A stretch of DNA of 64,000 nucleotides from Paenibacillus monticola (GCF_009664975.1 NZ_WJXB01000016.1:62001-126000), one strand, 5' to 3'; positions 8,247-16,802 are shown, counted from the stretch's first letter. Notes: a model not told the origin generated them from the letters alone. Numbers and translations: made by a program.

Positions 8247-8545
8247 ATGAGCCGGATAATGAAGCTCCACAGAGACTTAAAAAAGCGGTCGCACTTAAAT
8301 ATAGCCCTGGCCAAAGCGAAGCTCCGATCATCGTTGCTAAAGGTCAGGGATCAGTAGCAGATATTATTCTCCAAAAAGCTAAAGAGAACGGCGTTGCCGT
8401 GCAAGAGGATGCTGCACTGGTCGAAGTACTTTCCAAGCTGGATCTGGATCAGCAAATTCCGCCAGAGCTCTATCAGCTTGTAGCCGAAATCTTGAGTTTT
8501 GTGTATCAGAAAGATCAATCCGCTGGAGTACGGAGACAGAAATGA
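8243..8545 (+). CDS. ylqH: FlhB C-terminal-like export switch protein (YlqH)
   Basis: This encodes 100 aa and overlaps the ylqG stop by 4 nt, so it is translationally coupled. It corresponds to only the cytoplasmic C-terminal part of FlhB/YscU: AVALKYSPGQSEAPIIVAKGQG at the start, then VQEDAALVEVLSKLDLDQQIPPELYQLVAEIL. The self-cleaving NPTH site of real FlhB is absent. It probably works with YlqG, but its role is unknown. Confidence 0.88.
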   Translation: MNEPDNEAPQRLKKAVALKYSPGQSEAPIIVAKGQGSVADIILQKAKENGVAVQEDAALVEVLSKLDLDQQIPPELYQLVAEILSFVYQKDQSAGVRRQK

Positions 8546-8928
8546 AAGAACAGTACTCCAAGGAACGGTACAACCGTAAACAGAAGGGTGCAACTGCTGA
8601 AGAAGCTGCCGTACAATATCTGGTTTCGCGGGGTTATTCCATTCTAGAACGCAATTGGCGCTGCCGTAGCGGAGAGCTTGATATTATTGCAGAGAACAAG
8701 GGTATCCTCATCTTCGTTGAAGTTCGCAGCCGCAGCGGAACTTTGCTTCAGGGAACCCCGGAAGAGTCAGTAAATGCCCGCAAAATACATCAAGTCCGCA
8801 GTACGGCACAGGTATATTTGCATATGAAAGGTTATGAGGAGCGTATGATTTCTTTTGATGTCATAACCGTCATTTTAAATGAGGATTTAAGCATAGCTTC
8901 TCTTGGTCATATCCGTGAAGCATTCTGA
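8542..8928 (+). CDS. yraN: YraN/UPF0102 family nuclease-like protein
   Basis: This encodes 128 aa and overlaps ylqH by 4 nt. The family core is visible: AVQYLVSRGYSILERNWRCR, GELDIIAENKGILIFVEVRSR (endonuclease-like D-x-n-E-V-K/R pattern), and KIHQVRSTAQVYL. UPF0102 proteins resemble Holliday-junction-resolvase folds and often lie next to comM (yifB), as here. The biochemical role is not established. Confidence 0.92.
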   Translation: MKEQYSKERYNRKQKGATAEEAAVQYLVSRGYSILERNWRCRSGELDIIAENKGILIFVEVRSRSGTLLQGTPEESVNARKIHQVRSTAQVYLHMKGYEERMISFDVITVILNEDLSIASLGHIREAF

Positions 8929-9061
8929 TCATATAATCGTGAAGTGTATTCATCATTTTATATGTAGTCCTTACATAGCCGTGGAACATTGGGTCACTTT
9001 GCAAAAGAAATGGGTAAACATATGTGTAACTTTTAATGTCATCATGAGGAGGATTATCCGA

Positions 9062-9475
9062 GTGAAGAATCAACCCTTTGAAATAGGTGTGAGTTTTACT
9101 TGTCCGAATTGCCAACAAAAAATCGAAGTGGAATTTAACGATGAGCCTTTATCTGTTGTCTGCTGCGCTCAGTGCGATAAATCTTTTACCGTTATGCGGC
9201 CTACCATAGCGGAGGAAATATTAATCGATTGGGAGAATGAAGCCTTATTCCAAAAAATACGTGCCGAAAAAACACAAACTAACAATAGTAGTCTATTAGC
9301 GTTAATTATTAGAGTCATCGAACTGCTTACATGGCGCGATAAAGGCGATGGACAGGTAGAAGCAATTAGGGAAATGCGCGGATGGCTTATCGAGAATGAG
9401 GATAAAGCTCCCCCATTGACTGAATTGATTCAGATGGATGTCAATCACCGTTCGAATAGACGTAATTTGGAATAA
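9062..9475 (+). CDS. zinc-ribbon protein of unknown function
   Basis: This encodes 137 aa from GTG 9062, preceded by GAGGAGG at 9046-9052. The frame is open further upstream, but no ribosome site supports an earlier start. Residues about 11-35 form a zinc ribbon (CPNC, then CCAQC). Residues 50-90 are helical, and an acidic tail follows. I do not recognise the family. It is followed by a metallophosphoesterase gene 42 nt later. Confidence 0.65.
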   Translation: MKNQPFEIGVSFTCPNCQQKIEVEFNDEPLSVVCCAQCDKSFTVMRPTIAEEILIDWENEALFQKIRAEKTQTNNSSLLALIIRVIELLTWRDKGDGQVEAIREMRGWLIENEDKAPPLTELIQMDVNHRSNRRNLE

Positions 9476-9517
9476 TAATATCTATTCCCACAAAGGACAA
9501 ACGAAAGAAGGGGAATT

Positions 9518-10027
9518 ATGGCTAATGTATTTTTTACCTCAGACCATCACTTTGGACATAAGCATATCATTGATTTCGAATCTCGTCCTTTCAGTGATGT
9601 GGAGCAGATGAATGAGGTTATGATCGAGAGTTGGAACTCTGTTGTGGGAAAGGATGATAAAGTCTTTCACTTGGGAGATTTTTCATTCCTGAATAAGGAA
9701 GAGACTCGCAATATTGTGGCTAGATTGCAGGGGTACAAAATATTGATTCTTGGCAACCACGATCGTGGCCGTACCCGGAGCTGGTGGATGGACGTGGGCT
9801 TTGACGAGGTTAGCGAGTATGCGGTGATTTATAAGGATTTCTTTTTCCTCTCCCATGAGCCAATGTACGTGAATAAGCACATGCCTTACGTGAATGTGCA
9901 TGGTCATATTCATAACCAGAAGTATGAAGGAAATCATCATTTTAATATTTGCGTGGAACATTGGGATTATAAACCGCTGTCTTTTGAACAGATTAGAGCT
10001 GCTGTTGTGGCTAGTGAAGAAGGCTGA
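9518..10027 (+). CDS. calcineurin-like metallophosphoesterase
   Basis: This encodes 169 aa. The motif series of the two-metal phosphoesterase family is complete: SDHHFGH (residues 8-14), GDF (about 52), GNHD (about 80-83), SHEP and GHIHN (about 128). Compact enzymes of this type are often annotated as phosphohydrolases with unknown substrate. The start has AGAAGGGGAATT upstream. Its neighbours are chromosomal genes of the comM region and not part of the prophage. Confidence 0.88.
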   Translation: MANVFFTSDHHFGHKHIIDFESRPFSDVEQMNEVMIESWNSVVGKDDKVFHLGDFSFLNKEETRNIVARLQGYKILILGNHDRGRTRSWWMDVGFDEVSEYAVIYKDFFFLSHEPMYVNKHMPYVNVHGHIHNQKYEGNHHFNICVEHWDYKPLSFEQIRAAVVASEEG

Positions 10028-10158
10028 CATTACAGTGCAATAGAACCAAGTTTGCATATTTATGCAATGAGATATAACCAGAAAATAAGGAAGCACCTTT
10101 TTTCTTGAATTTATGACGTCTTTTATAGGCGTACTTCAGGAATAGAGGTGTTTTTGTT

Positions 10159-11382
10159 ATGTATGGTAAAATGCACAGCGCATGTTTGTACGGAATTGAA
10201 GGTGTAATGATCGGTGTCGAAATTGATCTGGCCAACGGATTGCCGCAGACGAATATTATAGGACTGCCAGACTCTGCCATTCGTGAGGCAGTAGAAAGGG
10301 TACGAGCTGCCGTTAAAAATTGCGGCTACCGCTACCCTCAGCAACGTATTACGATTAATCTGGCTCCTGCCGATCTGCGGAAAGAAGGCTCGGCGTTCGA
10401 TTTGGCCATCGCGCTGGGCATTCTGACGACCAGTGGCCAATTGATTATGCCCGCTGCCCAGGAGATGCTGTTGATTGGTGAGCTTGCCCTCGATGGCAGT
10501 CTGCGACCAGTAAGCGGAGTTCTACCAATGGTGGAAGCAGCCCGTAGAGCTGGTATTCAGGCTGTGCTGCTTCCCAAAGAAAATGCCGCAGAAGCTGCGC
10601 TAATCAGTGGAATAACTGTATATGCCATTGATCATTTACGGGGTCTGGAAATATCAGGAGAGACAACCTCAGAAGTTGAACCAAGGCTTTTTCCTAACGA
10701 GGTTGATTCGGTGGAAGCTGCATCATTTTCACCTCTTCCTTTTCCTGTATCAATGAGCACAGGATCTGCTTCCAGAGAACGACCTCCAATATTGGCAATT
10801 TCCCTGGAGCATCTCCGGTATGTTATTCCTGTTCATAACACTAGTCCTACAGACCATTCTTTGCGCATGAGAAATGAAATGTTAGATGATTATAGCGATG
10901 TATTGGGTCAGCAGCATGTTAAGAGAGCATTAACTATTGCCGCGGCAGGGATGCATAATATTCTCCTGATGGGTCCTCCAGGGACAGGGAAAACGATGCT
11001 GATCAAACGTCTGCCAGGCATCCTTCCACAGTTATCTGACAGCGAGGCACTGGAGGTAACCAAGATTTTCAGTGCTGCCGGTAAGTTAAAGGATGCTCAC
11101 AGCGGTTTGCTGCGCAGCAGGCCCTTTCGCTCTCCGCACCATACGATTTCAGGAGCAGGACTTATTGGCGGCGGCGGAATCCCCAAACCGGGAGAGGTCA
11201 GTTTGGCTCATCGTGGGATTCTCTTCCTAGATGAGCTCCCCGAATTCTCACGCAACGTGCTTGAAGTGCTGAGGCAGCCGCTGGAGGATGGAGTTGTGAC
11301 GATAAGTCGTGCGCGGGCCTCTTTTACATTCCCCGCTCAATTTATGTTAGCCGCTTCTATGAATCCTTGCCCGTGTGAATAA
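10159..11382 (+). pseudogene. comM: comM (yifB) 5' part, interrupted by prophage integration
   Basis: The frame encodes 407 aa, against about 510 in intact ComM/YifB. Present are the N-terminal Lon-like domain (residues 1-170), Walker A GPPGTGKT (272-279) and the Walker B-like FLDELPEF. The frame then reaches the conserved NPCPC box, where the next codons become Glu-stop. Intact proteins continue NPCPCG into the second half of the Mg-chelatase domain. In Gram-negatives ComM is a branch-migration helicase for transformation; its role in Bacillota is less clear. The remainder must lie beyond the far prophage end. Start at 10159 with an AGAGGTG site. Confidence 0.95.
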
Positions 11383-13000
11383 CACCTTTGGCTTTACTAA
11401 ACGAGTAGCGAACATTGACTACTGCCTTTTTTCTTCCTCCCTCAAGCGGTTCAATGGTCTCGACAATAATCTCCTGAACCAGTGTTTTAACAACCTCTCT
11501 TTTTGTTTCATAAGAAGGATCACCTTGTATTTTAGCTTTTAATTCATTTAGCAGCAGCTCTGCAGAATCGAACTGATAGGATATGTCCTTCTCGGCTTCC
11601 ATTAGACTACCCAGTTCTTTCAATCGACGTTCTAAAGTGGTAGTTTCTAATAAGATATCCTGAAGCTGAACTTCAACATCCGTTGCTTTAATCATTTTTT
11701 GTCGGTACAGTGATAGAATGCTTTGCCGTTCCGGTTCCTTGTCCTTTAAGCCTTTCATTAGCATTTCTCTTTCTTGAAGATAATCAGCCGTGTTCGATTT
11801 TCTCAGAATCATTCCTTGTTCGAGTTCCTTCAGAGCGGCACCTGGGTTTTGAATAAAACGGACACATTCCTTCCATACTAAATCTTCAATCCACTCGCAA
11901 GGAATATTTTTAGAATAGCATTTCCCTTGAAGTGGACCCTTATATATGGTTTTTCCCCCGCAGAGATAATAAGCCTGCGGCTTTCCTTTAGATCCCTTAA
12001 AAGCACCTCCATGGTATGTTAAACCGCAACACCCGCATTTGATTAGCCCTCTTAAAATATAAAATCTCGTTTGGTTTCGGAACGCCTCAATTTGATTGTC
12101 ACGAAGAACCTGCCGTGCCATTTCCCAAGTTTCTACGGATACAATCGAAGCTACATCACGGATAATTGTTTCCCGCACCCTAGTGGCCCGCTTACCATAT
12201 TCATGAACACCCATGTAGGTGGTGTTGACAATCATGTTTCGTATGCGGCCAGGACTCCAGACGCCTGCTGTGTTCTCCTTACGCTTCCCCTTCTTAATCT
12301 GGCGGCCGTGGATAACGTAGGAAGGTGGTATTTTTAGTGCATTTAAATAATCTGCTACTTTGATAGTGGACATCTTTTGATCAGCGATAAGATTATAAAT
12401 AAGTCGAATGACATCTGCTTCGGACATACCCTCTTTTCCAGGTAGTGGATCTTCATTAACTTCCAGGAACCGTTCATCGTTTACCCGATATCCATAAGGA
12501 ACGATCCCACCGAGCCATTTCCCTAAACGCGCATGTCGATTAGCTCCATGCCAAAGAGTGTCGAGTAATGTATCTCGATCAAATTCTGCTTGGCCGGCTA
12601 AAACGGTAATGATAAAGCGACCCATTGGGTCGCCTGTATCGAAGGGCTCCGTCATACTCTTGATCTTAACCCCATGTTCTTCAAGCTGATAAATCGCATC
12701 AAGAGTGACCCGAGCTTTTCGTCCAAGCCGTTTCATATTGTAAATAAGGACAGTTTTATAATTGCCGGTCTTAGCATCTTCTAATAAACGATTCCCTTCA
12801 TCCCGCTGATCCAGCCCGATTGTGCCAGTAACCCCATCATCTTTGTACCAGCCCACGATATTCATTTTATGTAACTCACAATACTTTTCCGCAAACTCAA
12901 TCTGGTTCTGAATGGTTTCGCGCTCCTGTTGATCATCTGAAGATACTCTGGCATAGATGACAACATCTTTAGTTTGGGAAGTATCGGCAAAATTAATCAT
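11357..13000 (-). CDS. large serine recombinase (phage integrase)
   Basis: This encodes 547 aa. The resolvase domain begins VVIYARVSSDDQQ, with nucleophile Ser20. The recombinase domain covers about 170-290. A zinc ribbon follows (CGCCGLTYHGG, then YYLCGG and a later Cys; about 335-385), then a long coiled coil (about 410-500) typical of serine integrases. It sits directly at attL, pointing into comM, which its recombination interrupts. Its last 6-7 codons and stop lie in comM-derived DNA, so integration sets its C-terminus. AGGGGGAA precedes the ATG. Confidence 0.96.
   Translation of the reverse strand: MINFADTSQTKDVVIYARVSSDDQQERETIQNQIEFAEKYCELHKMNIVGWYKDDGVTGTIGLDQRDEGNRLLEDAKTGNYKTVLIYNMKRLGRKARVTLDAIYQLEEHGVKIKSMTEPFDTGDPMGRFIITVLAGQAEFDRDTLLDTLWHGANRHARLGKWLGGIVPYGYRVNDERFLEVNEDPLPGKEGMSEADVIRLIYNLIADQKMSTIKVADYLNALKIPPSYVIHGRQIKKGKRKENTAGVWSPGRIRNMIVNTTYMGVHEYGKRATRVRETIIRDVASIVSVETWEMARQVLRDNQIEAFRNQTRFYILRGLIKCGCCGLTYHGGAFKGSKGKPQAYYLCGGKTIYKGPLQGKCYSKNIPCEWIEDLVWKECVRFIQNPGAALKELEQGMILRKSNTADYLQEREMLMKGLKDKEPERQSILSLYRQKMIKATDVEVQLQDILLETTTLERRLKELGSLMEAEKDISYQFDSAELLLNELKAKIQGDPSYETKREVVKTLVQEIIVETIEPLEGGRKKAVVNVRYSFSKAKGVIHTGKDS
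11360..11382. other. attL junction: comM to prophage
   Basis: The comM frame is intact through TGCCCGTGT (11368-11376, the NPCPC box) and departs immediately after 11377. The crossover of the serine integrase therefore lies at or just before about 11377. The exact 2-bp core cannot be fixed without attR or an empty-site sequence. Confidence 0.8.
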
Positions 13001-13024
13001 GTTGTATTCCCCCTTGAAGAGTAT

Positions 13025-13882
13025 TTAAAAATTAACTGCATCGTCTATTGCTTCCATTGGTAAATAAAGCCTTGAAGCTGATTTTCCATGTCTCCAAGCA
13101 ACTCGGGATAAATTTATAACTAGACAACCTTTCCGATCTGGACAAACTGAGAGGTCGCCGGACAAAACTGGTGCTGATTCCTTCGACATATAAGAGGGGA
13201 GGTTACAGCTTTTATAATTTCCGTCTACAACGATATGCAAGGGCTCATCCCAATTAAACCCCTCCCGTTGTTCGATCACTAGGGTGTGGGGCCTGGAAAA
13301 GTCGTTGTAGTCATAAAAAGCACTTATCCGCTGTGGCAATAATCCTTCATTGTCATCTTCAACATCATTTTTCGCTACTGATGCTTCGGAGAAGGCGGTA
13401 AGAAATTCTTCATCGGCAATCCGTTCTTGAATATGGTCCAGACGTTGTTGTGCAAATTCAGGTTGAGTTCTGAATGTATGGGCTATTCTACTTATTGCTT
13501 CGCTTCGTAGTGCTGGGAGCTTAAACTTTTGCAACATGAAGGATGGAATAGAAGCATAGTGGGAAAAACGTTCAGCATCATTTTCTTGGGCCTCTCGAAA
13601 CATATCAGGCATCCAACGCTGATCGCCGGAGTGACGAACAACGTGGCAGAGTTCATGGAAGAAAATAGTTCTTTGGGTAATTTCGTTCTCATAACGATTT
13701 AAAAAAATCACTCTATCTTCATTATCGCTAAATGGTCCTTGATCATAATAGACAACATCTACTTCGAAAATTGCAGCAATTTTTTCTATGGTGAGATCTG
13801 CCGGGAGTAAGAGTCCATTTGCTCGATATTGATCTTCGATCATTTGTTCGAGCGGAGTCTTGAAATATTGGGAAAAATTCAT
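13025..13882 (-). CDS. ImmA/IrrE family metallopeptidase
   Basis: This encodes 285 aa. The zinc-protease motif HELCH is at residues 76-80, with a downstream acidic segment NDAERFSHYASIPS as the third-ligand helix. Family members cleave phage or ICE repressors after a signal (ImmA with ImmR in ICEBs1), so the likely target is the repressor at 14448. The C-terminal 90 residues contain paired cysteines. The gene lies between integrase and repressor in the leftward lysogeny transcript, with AGGAGGAAT before its ATG. Confidence 0.88.
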   Translation of the reverse strand: MNFSQYFKTPLEQMIEDQYRANGLLLPADLTIEKIAAIFEVDVVYYDQGPFSDNEDRVIFLNRYENEITQRTIFFHELCHVVRHSGDQRWMPDMFREAQENDAERFSHYASIPSFMLQKFKLPALRSEAISRIAHTFRTQPEFAQQRLDHIQERIADEEFLTAFSEASVAKNDVEDDNEGLLPQRISAFYDYNDFSRPHTLVIEQREGFNWDEPLHIVVDGNYKSCNLPSYMSKESAPVLSGDLSVCPDRKGCLVINLSRVAWRHGKSASRLYLPMEAIDDAVNF

Positions 13883-13932
13883 ATGTATTCCTCCTAAATA
13901 AGCACGTATGTTCTATTCTACTCTAAAAAGAA

Positions 13933-13948
13933 AAGCCATTGCTGGCTT
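13933..13948 (-). terminator. intrinsic terminator, leftward
   Basis: On the minus strand AAGCCA-GCAA-TGGCTT is followed by TTCTTTTT. It lies between the membrane-protein gene and immA, and could limit read-through from the repressor. A second 9-bp inverted repeat (13953-13961 with 13966-13974) sits beside it and may be an operator. Confidence 0.6.
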
Positions 13949-14081
13949 GAGTAATCAAAATGATTATTTTGATTTTAAGTCGAAGATTTCAGATTCCTGC
14001 TTAAAGGTCTGGGGTTTATAAATTATAGCCATAAGTTGTGATTACTTCGTATGAGCATAGTGATTTTTGTTTCTGTAGGAA

Positions 14082-14405
14082 TTAGTGATATTGGACTGGG
14101 CTTGTAGATGGTTGCTCGATAGGAAGCGAACTTGAATCATCATTAGCTATAGACACAGCTAAAAAAATAAAACAAAGAGTAGAAAATAAAAATTTCTTTA
14201 TTGCAGTTTTATCTCTTTTAAAAAGAGAGATTATGGCTAGTATGAAGAAAACCGTGAATCCAATTAAGCTTAATATAGCAGCAATAATCTTTATATCTTC
14301 CCAGAAAATCATTACAACTACCCCCAAGAAAAGGAAAGAAATAATGGTTTTTATCTCTCTTTTATAGAGCACTGCAAAAATGAAGAAAATAATAAGGATA
14401 ACCAC
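14082..14405 (-). CDS. small multi-helix membrane protein in lysogeny module
   Basis: This encodes 107 aa from GTG 14405 with GAGAGGT upstream. Three hydrophobic helices are visible (about 2-17, 20-34 and 38-62), plus a fourth near 72-86; the tail is polar, Ser/Pro-rich. I do not recognise the family. Lying just downstream of the repressor and expressed with it in the lysogen, it is placed where superinfection-exclusion proteins often occur. That role is only positional inference. Confidence 0.6.
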   Translation of the reverse strand: MVILIIFFIFAVLYKREIKTIISFLFLGVVVMIFWEDIKIIAAILSLIGFTVFFILAIISLFKRDKTAIKKFLFSTLCFIFLAVSIANDDSSSLPIEQPSTSPVQYH

Positions 14406-14447
14406 TTCATTTTACCTCTCATATTCTCCATCGGCTGGAGGATTTGC

Positions 14448-14795
14448 TCATTCATTCTTGCCTTCCATTTCTTCTCTAAGTCTATCCTTAGTTTTCCTGT
14501 ACCGATCAAGTGCTGCTTCCATTTCTTCAATTTCATCAGGAGTGTATTTATCAGGTCCTCCATAGAAAGACATGTTTGTCGTCTCTCTTCGAGGTGTGTC
14601 GGTAAGTCCTAATAAATAATCGGAATCTGCGTCAAGAATGCTTACTAGTTTCGCTAAGGTAACAGAGTCAACATCTCTTTTCCCTGATTCGTAATTCCCA
14701 TAACCTTGTCTTGTGATTCCAAGCTTATCTGCCATATCATCGTGTGTTAATTTCTTTTCTAGTCTTCGCTTTTTTAGACGATCTATTTGTAACAC
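14448..14795 (-). CDS. CI-like XRE-family repressor
   Basis: This encodes 115 aa from GTG 14795 (GAGGTG upstream). Residues 5-62 are a classic HTH_XRE domain: KLTHDDMADKLGITRQGYGNYESGKRDVD, ending DADSDYLLGLTD. A charged helical tail probably dimerises. It is divergent to the Cro-like gene, and the shared intergenic region holds four near-identical 17-bp operators. It is the likely lysogeny repressor and a candidate substrate for the ImmA-type protease. Confidence 0.9.
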   Translation of the reverse strand: MLQIDRLKKRRLEKKLTHDDMADKLGITRQGYGNYESGKRDVDSVTLAKLVSILDADSDYLLGLTDTPRRETTNMSFYGGPDKYTPDEIEEMEAALDRYRKTKDRLREEMEGKNE

Positions 14796-14943
14796 AATAT
14801 CACCTCTATATGAGGAGTATAACGCAACTATTTGTTGCTAAAAAGAGATGAAACAAATCGTTGCATAAAACGGTTGACAGAAACAAAATGTTGCGTATAA
14901 TGTAACTTATAAGGAAACGAAATGTTGCATAGGGGTGGTGAAT
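14796..14943. promoter_or_regulatory. lysogeny switch: divergent promoters with four operators
   Basis: The early rightward promoter has TTGACA (14874-14879), a 16-bp spacer and TATAAT (14896-14901). Four copies of a 17-bp site occur: 14824-14838 in opposite orientation (GCAACTATTTGTTGC, 15-bp core), and GAAACAAATCGTTGCAT (14850), GAAACAAAATGTTGCGT (14880) and GAAACGAAATGTTGCAT (14914) in forward orientation. The 14880 site occupies the promoter spacer and 14914 overlaps the start of transcription, so binding would block early expression. A TATACT box for the leftward repressor promoter lies at 14816-14821, next to the first site. Confidence 0.85.
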
Positions 14944-15186
14944 ATGAGCAGAGAATGGCTAGTGAAACTTCGAAACAATGCTGAGAAAACTCATGAAGAA
15001 GTAGCGAAAGAAGTAGAAATAAGTCGTCAATACTATGGGATGATCGAAGCTGAACTGAGAAATCCTAGTGTCGATCTCGCAAAGCGAATTGCCAATGCAT
15101 TAAAATTTGATTGGACCATTTTTTTTGTGAATAAAGAAAACGAATCGTTGCGTAAAGAGCAATCCTCAACTAAGGAGGTGATCTAA
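14944..15186 (+). CDS. Cro-like XRE-family regulator
   Basis: This encodes 80 aa from ATG 14944; the GTG codons just before it overlap the AGGGGTGG ribosome site. HTH_XRE spans residues 3-58 (NAEKTHEEVAKEVEISRQYYGMIE). It is the first gene of the rightward early operon and the natural Cro counterpart to the divergent repressor. A fifth operator-like sequence lies within its 3' end. The small gene downstream starts directly after its stop. Confidence 0.88.
   Translation: MSREWLVKLRNNAEKTHEEVAKEVEISRQYYGMIEAELRNPSVDLAKRIANALKFDWTIFFVNKENESLRKEQSSTKEVI
15137..15153. promoter_or_regulatory. fifth operator-like site inside the Cro-like gene
   Basis: The sequence AAAACGAATCGTTGCGT matches the 17-bp switch operator at 14850 in 14 of 17 positions, including the AATCGTTGC core. 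It lies 207 nt downstream of the last intergenic operator, within codons of the Cro-like gene. Confidence 0.55.
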
Positions 15187-15336
15187 TTGGAGAATCCCAA
15201 AGGCATTCAGTATAGCGCCTCTTACGAACCAGACATGGATAAAATGGTCAAGGCCTTACGGATAGTTAAGGACAGTCCACTGGTGAAGCCAAAGGTTGAA
15301 TCTCAGCAAAAGCAGAGTGAGAAGGACTCAGCATAA
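15187..15336 (+). CDS. small early phage protein
   Basis: This encodes 49 aa from TTG 15187, preceded by the near-perfect Shine-Dalgarno AAGGAGGTGATC. It starts MENPKGIQYSASYEPDMDKM and ends with a Lys/Gln/Ser-rich tail. It starts at the base after the Cro-like stop codon, consistent with coupling. No family recognised. A short hairpin (CCCGCCG/CGGCGGG, about 15347-15368) follows. Confidence 0.6.
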   Translation: MENPKGIQYSASYEPDMDKMVKALRIVKDSPLVKPKVESQQKQSEKDSA

Positions 15337-15461
15337 CGACTAAACCCGCCGAGCTGTAACGGCGGGTGGGGATTCGGCAAGGGGAATTGCTTAAGAACAT
15401 CATACATCAGGCCTCTGTCCGATAGCATCCTACTAATTTGGACAAGTGAGGTGAAATCAAT

Positions 15462-15977
15462 TTGGCAGTTGGACATTTTACGGAAGCTCTTAAGGACGTC
15501 ATGAAGCGAAGAGGTGACACTTTAGCAAAAGCTGGACGAGCTGCTCATGTAGACGGTTCGCAAGTTGGGAAAATCCTTAAAGGAACTCGAAAAGCATCTG
15601 AGCCAGTAATGAGGGCAACTGCACATCATTACGATGACGGACAACTCTTCCTAGCTGCAGCCGCCGAAGTAACTGGTGGTGCATCTGTTCCTTGGTTAGA
15701 TTGTGCAGACCTTCATCCGAGCTCAGCGCACATTAAGACGATCGAGGAGATCCGAGAAGCAGAGCAGGCGTTACTTAGGATGCCGATCACCAAAACATTA
15801 GAGCAACTCAGTGTAGGTGATCGGCAATCGATCAAGGATAGCCTTATGGAGCAGATTGAGGCAATAACAGCATTAACACACAACATCTCAGTACTTTGTC
15901 GGAAATATGATTTTTCCTATCTATCTCTTTGGGAAGAACATCGCAATGAGCTGAGAGCAAAAAAATATATGAAATGA
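15462..15977 (+). CDS. HTH-containing early regulator
   Basis: This encodes 171 aa from TTG 15462 with GTGAGGTG upstream. Residues 5-60 look like a lambda-repressor-type HTH: LKDVMKRRGDTLAKAGRAAHVDGSQVGKILKGTRKASEPVM. The rest is helical with no recognised domain. Similar proteins occur in early regions of Bacillota prophages. Its stop overlaps the next ATG by 3 nt. Confidence 0.7.
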   Translation: MAVGHFTEALKDVMKRRGDTLAKAGRAAHVDGSQVGKILKGTRKASEPVMRATAHHYDDGQLFLAAAAEVTGGASVPWLDCADLHPSSAHIKTIEEIREAEQALLRMPITKTLEQLSVGDRQSIKDSLMEQIEAITALTHNISVLCRKYDFSYLSLWEEHRNELRAKKYMK

Positions 15978-16276
15978 GGGTTGGTATGAAAGTTGAGGAT
16001 CTAGAAGATGAAGCACGGTTTGTGGCTCGTAACGCGAAGCATAATCTGCAATTGATCAAACAACAGGCAGAGGTTATTGACCCGATAAAGTTGGATCGCA
16101 ACATTAAATGGTTAGAGATGATGATTGATCTGCATGAGCGTGATCTTGCAGCAGTAAAGGCACAAAAGCAAAAAGCCCGCCTGGCAGGGCGGACCGGTTT
16201 GAGAACTCGCTTAAAGTATCTCGTTGCGTCCATCTTAACCTTTGATCGGAATAAGCGCAAGGAGGATGCGGCGTGA
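15974..16276 (+). CDS. small early phage protein
   Basis: This encodes 100 aa if started at the ATG overlapping the upstream stop (ATGA); ATG 15986 with GAGGG before it is a good alternative (96 aa). The first 60 residues are amphipathic helices, and the C-terminus is very basic (KAQKQKARLAGRTGLRTRLKY), suggesting nucleic-acid contact. No family recognised. GTGA overlap with the next gene. Confidence 0.65.
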   Translation: MRVGMKVEDLEDEARFVARNAKHNLQLIKQQAEVIDPIKLDRNIKWLEMMIDLHERDLAAVKAQKQKARLAGRTGLRTRLKYLVASILTFDRNKRKEDAA

Positions 16277-16539
16277 CAGCGGAAGAGGCCAACCTCTTTG
16301 GAGAAGCTCTTGCTGAGCGATATGTGCAGGTTGAAGAAAAATGGCTTATAGCAGTTGCTCGTTACAAAAAGGTCGGTGCCAAAGAACCAATAACTGTTGT
16401 GGAGCTTCAACAATCATTCATTGCGCAGGAGTATGCAAGAGCAAGATTTGAACTTTTTTCTGAAATCATCGATACGTTACCACTTGATATACAGCTTATT
16501 TTCTTCGAAAGATGCAAACAAATCAAAGGAGTGAATTAA
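16273..16539 (+). CDS. small early phage protein
   Basis: This encodes 88 aa from GTG 16273 (AAGGAGG upstream; start overlaps the preceding stop as GTGA). It is an all-helical, acidic protein: ALAERYVQVEEKWLIAVARYKK, then ARFELFSEIIDTLPLDIQLIFFERC. No family recognised. It is part of a tightly packed early operon. Confidence 0.65.
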   Translation: MTAEEANLFGEALAERYVQVEEKWLIAVARYKKVGAKEPITVVELQQSFIAQEYARARFELFSEIIDTLPLDIQLIFFERCKQIKGVN

Positions 16540-16541
16540 CA

Positions 16542-16802
16542 ATGTTGAAAGCAACTGGGATTGTACGGAAAGTGGACGAGCTGGGACGGATCGTGATTCC
16601 GATGGAATTGCGCAAAACAATGGGGATCGATTTGAAAGATCCATTAGAGATATTCGTAGATGGGGACAAGATCATTCTCAAAAAGTACGAGCCAGGCTGC
16701 GTAATTACCGGTAGTCAGGATAATTTAATCTCCTTCCAAGGCAAATTGTACAGCCGCGAGGTAATCCGACAGTTGGCCGAGCAAGCTGCATTAATTAAAT
16801 AG
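16542..16802 (+). CDS. AbrB/SpoVT-family DNA-binding protein
   Basis: This encodes 86 aa from ATG 16542 (AAAGGAGTGAATTAACA upstream). Residues 3-48 are the swapped-hairpin AbrB domain: ATGIVRKVDELGRIVIPMELRKTMGI, then DPLEIFVDGDKIILKKYEPGC. The last 35 residues differ from AbrB and could be a dimerisation or partner-binding tail. In Bacillus the domain represses transition-state genes; a phage copy may tune host or phage transcription. Confidence 0.93.
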   Translation: MLKATGIVRKVDELGRIVIPMELRKTMGIDLKDPLEIFVDGDKIILKKYEPGCVITGSQDNLISFQGKLYSREVIRQLAEQAALIK

